Positions 63,554 to 64,000 of a stretch of DNA of 64,000 bases are shown here, piece after piece; positions within the stretch are counted from its first letter, which is position 1, and each line of letters begins with the position of its first letter. The DNA comes from an uncultured Schlesneria sp. Its GTDB lineage: Bacteria; Planctomycetota; Planctomycetia; Planctomycetales; Planctomycetaceae. Where the stretch lies: assembly GCA_903871875.1 (NCBI GenBank), contig CAIQIR010000010.1:1-64000 (forward strand), given 5' to 3'. Position numbers and translations under genes: made by a program. The notes beneath the pieces are model-generated. The model did not search any database and had not been told where the DNA came from. It saw only the letters and a program-made list of their open reading frames with translations.

Positions 63554-64000
63554 CCTCGAACGTGAGACACAGTCGTCTCATTGTCCCCTACCAGTTGGCG
63601 ATCACGGTGATCAGATCACGCTGGCCTATGGAGAAGGCGGGAAGCTCTCGCGACGGTTGCTTCACGAAAGACTGTTGCCTCGATTTGGTAATGAGCAATT
63701 GCGGCTACTTGGGGATGCGGCGCTATTACCGACAACCAGTGGACAGATTGCCTTCTCGACGGACGCCTACACCGTCAGTCCGCTCTTCTTTCGCGGCGGT
63801 GACATCGGGAAGTTAGCGGTTTTCGGGACGGTCAATGATCTGGCGGTATCGGGGGCGAGGCCGCGCTGGCTAAGCCTATCGTTGGTCATTGAGGAAGGGT
63901 TGGCATGGTCAGTTCTGGATCGAGTGCTCGACAGCATCCAGATTGCTGCGATCACGGCCGATGTCGCGATCGTGACGGGCGATACAAAAGTCGTTCCACG
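63546..64000 (+). CDS. hypE: Hydrogenase maturation protein HypE, C-terminal part off the right edge
   Basis: 151 codons are visible. HypE, a PurM/ThiL-like protein, dehydrates the HypF-carbamoylated C-terminal cysteine to thiocyanate, the cyanide source for the active site. Motifs seen: LAYGEGGKLSRRLLHERLL, FSTDAYTVSPLFFRGGDIGK, GTVNDLAVSGARPRW and IVTGDTKVV. The ATG at 63546 lies within the hypD end; the alternative ATG at 63550 is in another frame that gives no family match. The remaining half is beyond the window. Confidence 0.93.
   Translation, partial: MNDLERETQSSHCPLPVGDHGDQITLAYGEGGKLSRRLLHERLLPRFGNEQLRLLGDAALLPTTSGQIAFSTDAYTVSPLFFRGGDIGKLAVFGTVNDLAVSGARPRWLSLSLVIEEGLAWSVLDRVLDSIQIAAITADVAIVTGDTKVVP

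Noticed and set aside
63550-63816. Alternative start for the gene after hypD
   Set aside because: The ATG at 63550 is in a different frame that stops early; the frame from 63546 gives clear HypE motifs.
1-64000. tRNA, rRNA, CRISPR arrays, insertion sequences
   Set aside because: No conserved tRNA arm pattern, repeat-spacer series, transposase-like protein or rRNA-like sequence was recognised on reading through the window.

Overview
The window looks like a chromosomal segment of a planctomycete (Planctomycetota). The evidence is indirect: a secreted leucine-rich-repeat protein, a DUF6624 protein, a PQQ-type dehydrogenase fused to a two-heme c-type cytochrome module, a serine/threonine kinase with the membrane segments before the kinase domain, and moderately GC-rich DNA with long gene-poor gaps. 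No rRNA, tRNA, CRISPR array or insertion sequence was seen. Genus cannot be assigned from this sequence alone.

Layout. 1-3.2 kb: LRR, HEAT-repeat and DUF6624 proteins. 3.6-13.7 kb: an alpha-glucan/trehalose locus with treZ, a glycogen debranching enzyme and a treS-maltokinase fusion on the minus strand, and a divergent gene that is an in-frame chimera of the front of a GlgX/TreX debranching enzyme and the back of TreY. 14-19.3 kb: an unrecognised protein, the PQQ dehydrogenase/cytochrome and a PfpI/DJ-1 protein. 19.7-25.7 kb: fdhD, a formate dehydrogenase catalytic subunit, DUF1641 and a diheme peroxidase-like cytochrome. 26-35 kb: signalling (membrane Ser/Thr kinase, PAS histidine kinase, soluble PAS chemoreceptor) plus an RNB ribonuclease and a DUF454 membrane protein. 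35-45.6 kb: metabolic and miscellaneous genes (LOG family, SYLF, TIM-barrel isomerase, class I aldolase, macro domain, acyltransferase-ACP-acyl ligase, small cytochrome).

45.7-56.3 kb is a compact stress/low-oxygen island: two universal stress proteins, P1B-type ATPase, BON protein, Hsp20, zinc alcohol dehydrogenase, APH-AAA protein, CBS protein, flavodoxin, DUF2267 and a cyclic-nucleotide-binding protein. It runs directly into a tightly overlapped operon (56.5 kb to the right edge) for a cytoplasmic, NAD(P)-linked group 3-type [NiFe] hydrogenase (beta, gamma, small, large), its maturation protease and hypA, B, C, D and E (hypE runs off the edge; hypF is not in the window). With the formate dehydrogenase module this suggests an organism equipped for fermentative or microoxic redox balancing.

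The most unusual signals are in the trehalose locus. The GlgX-TreY chimera has lost the nucleophile-bearing half of the TreY barrel and nearly all of the GlgX barrel, while the kinase part of the TreS-maltokinase fusion has Lys and Asn where the catalytic and metal-binding Asp residues are expected. Both point to rewiring or recent decay of trehalose synthesis.
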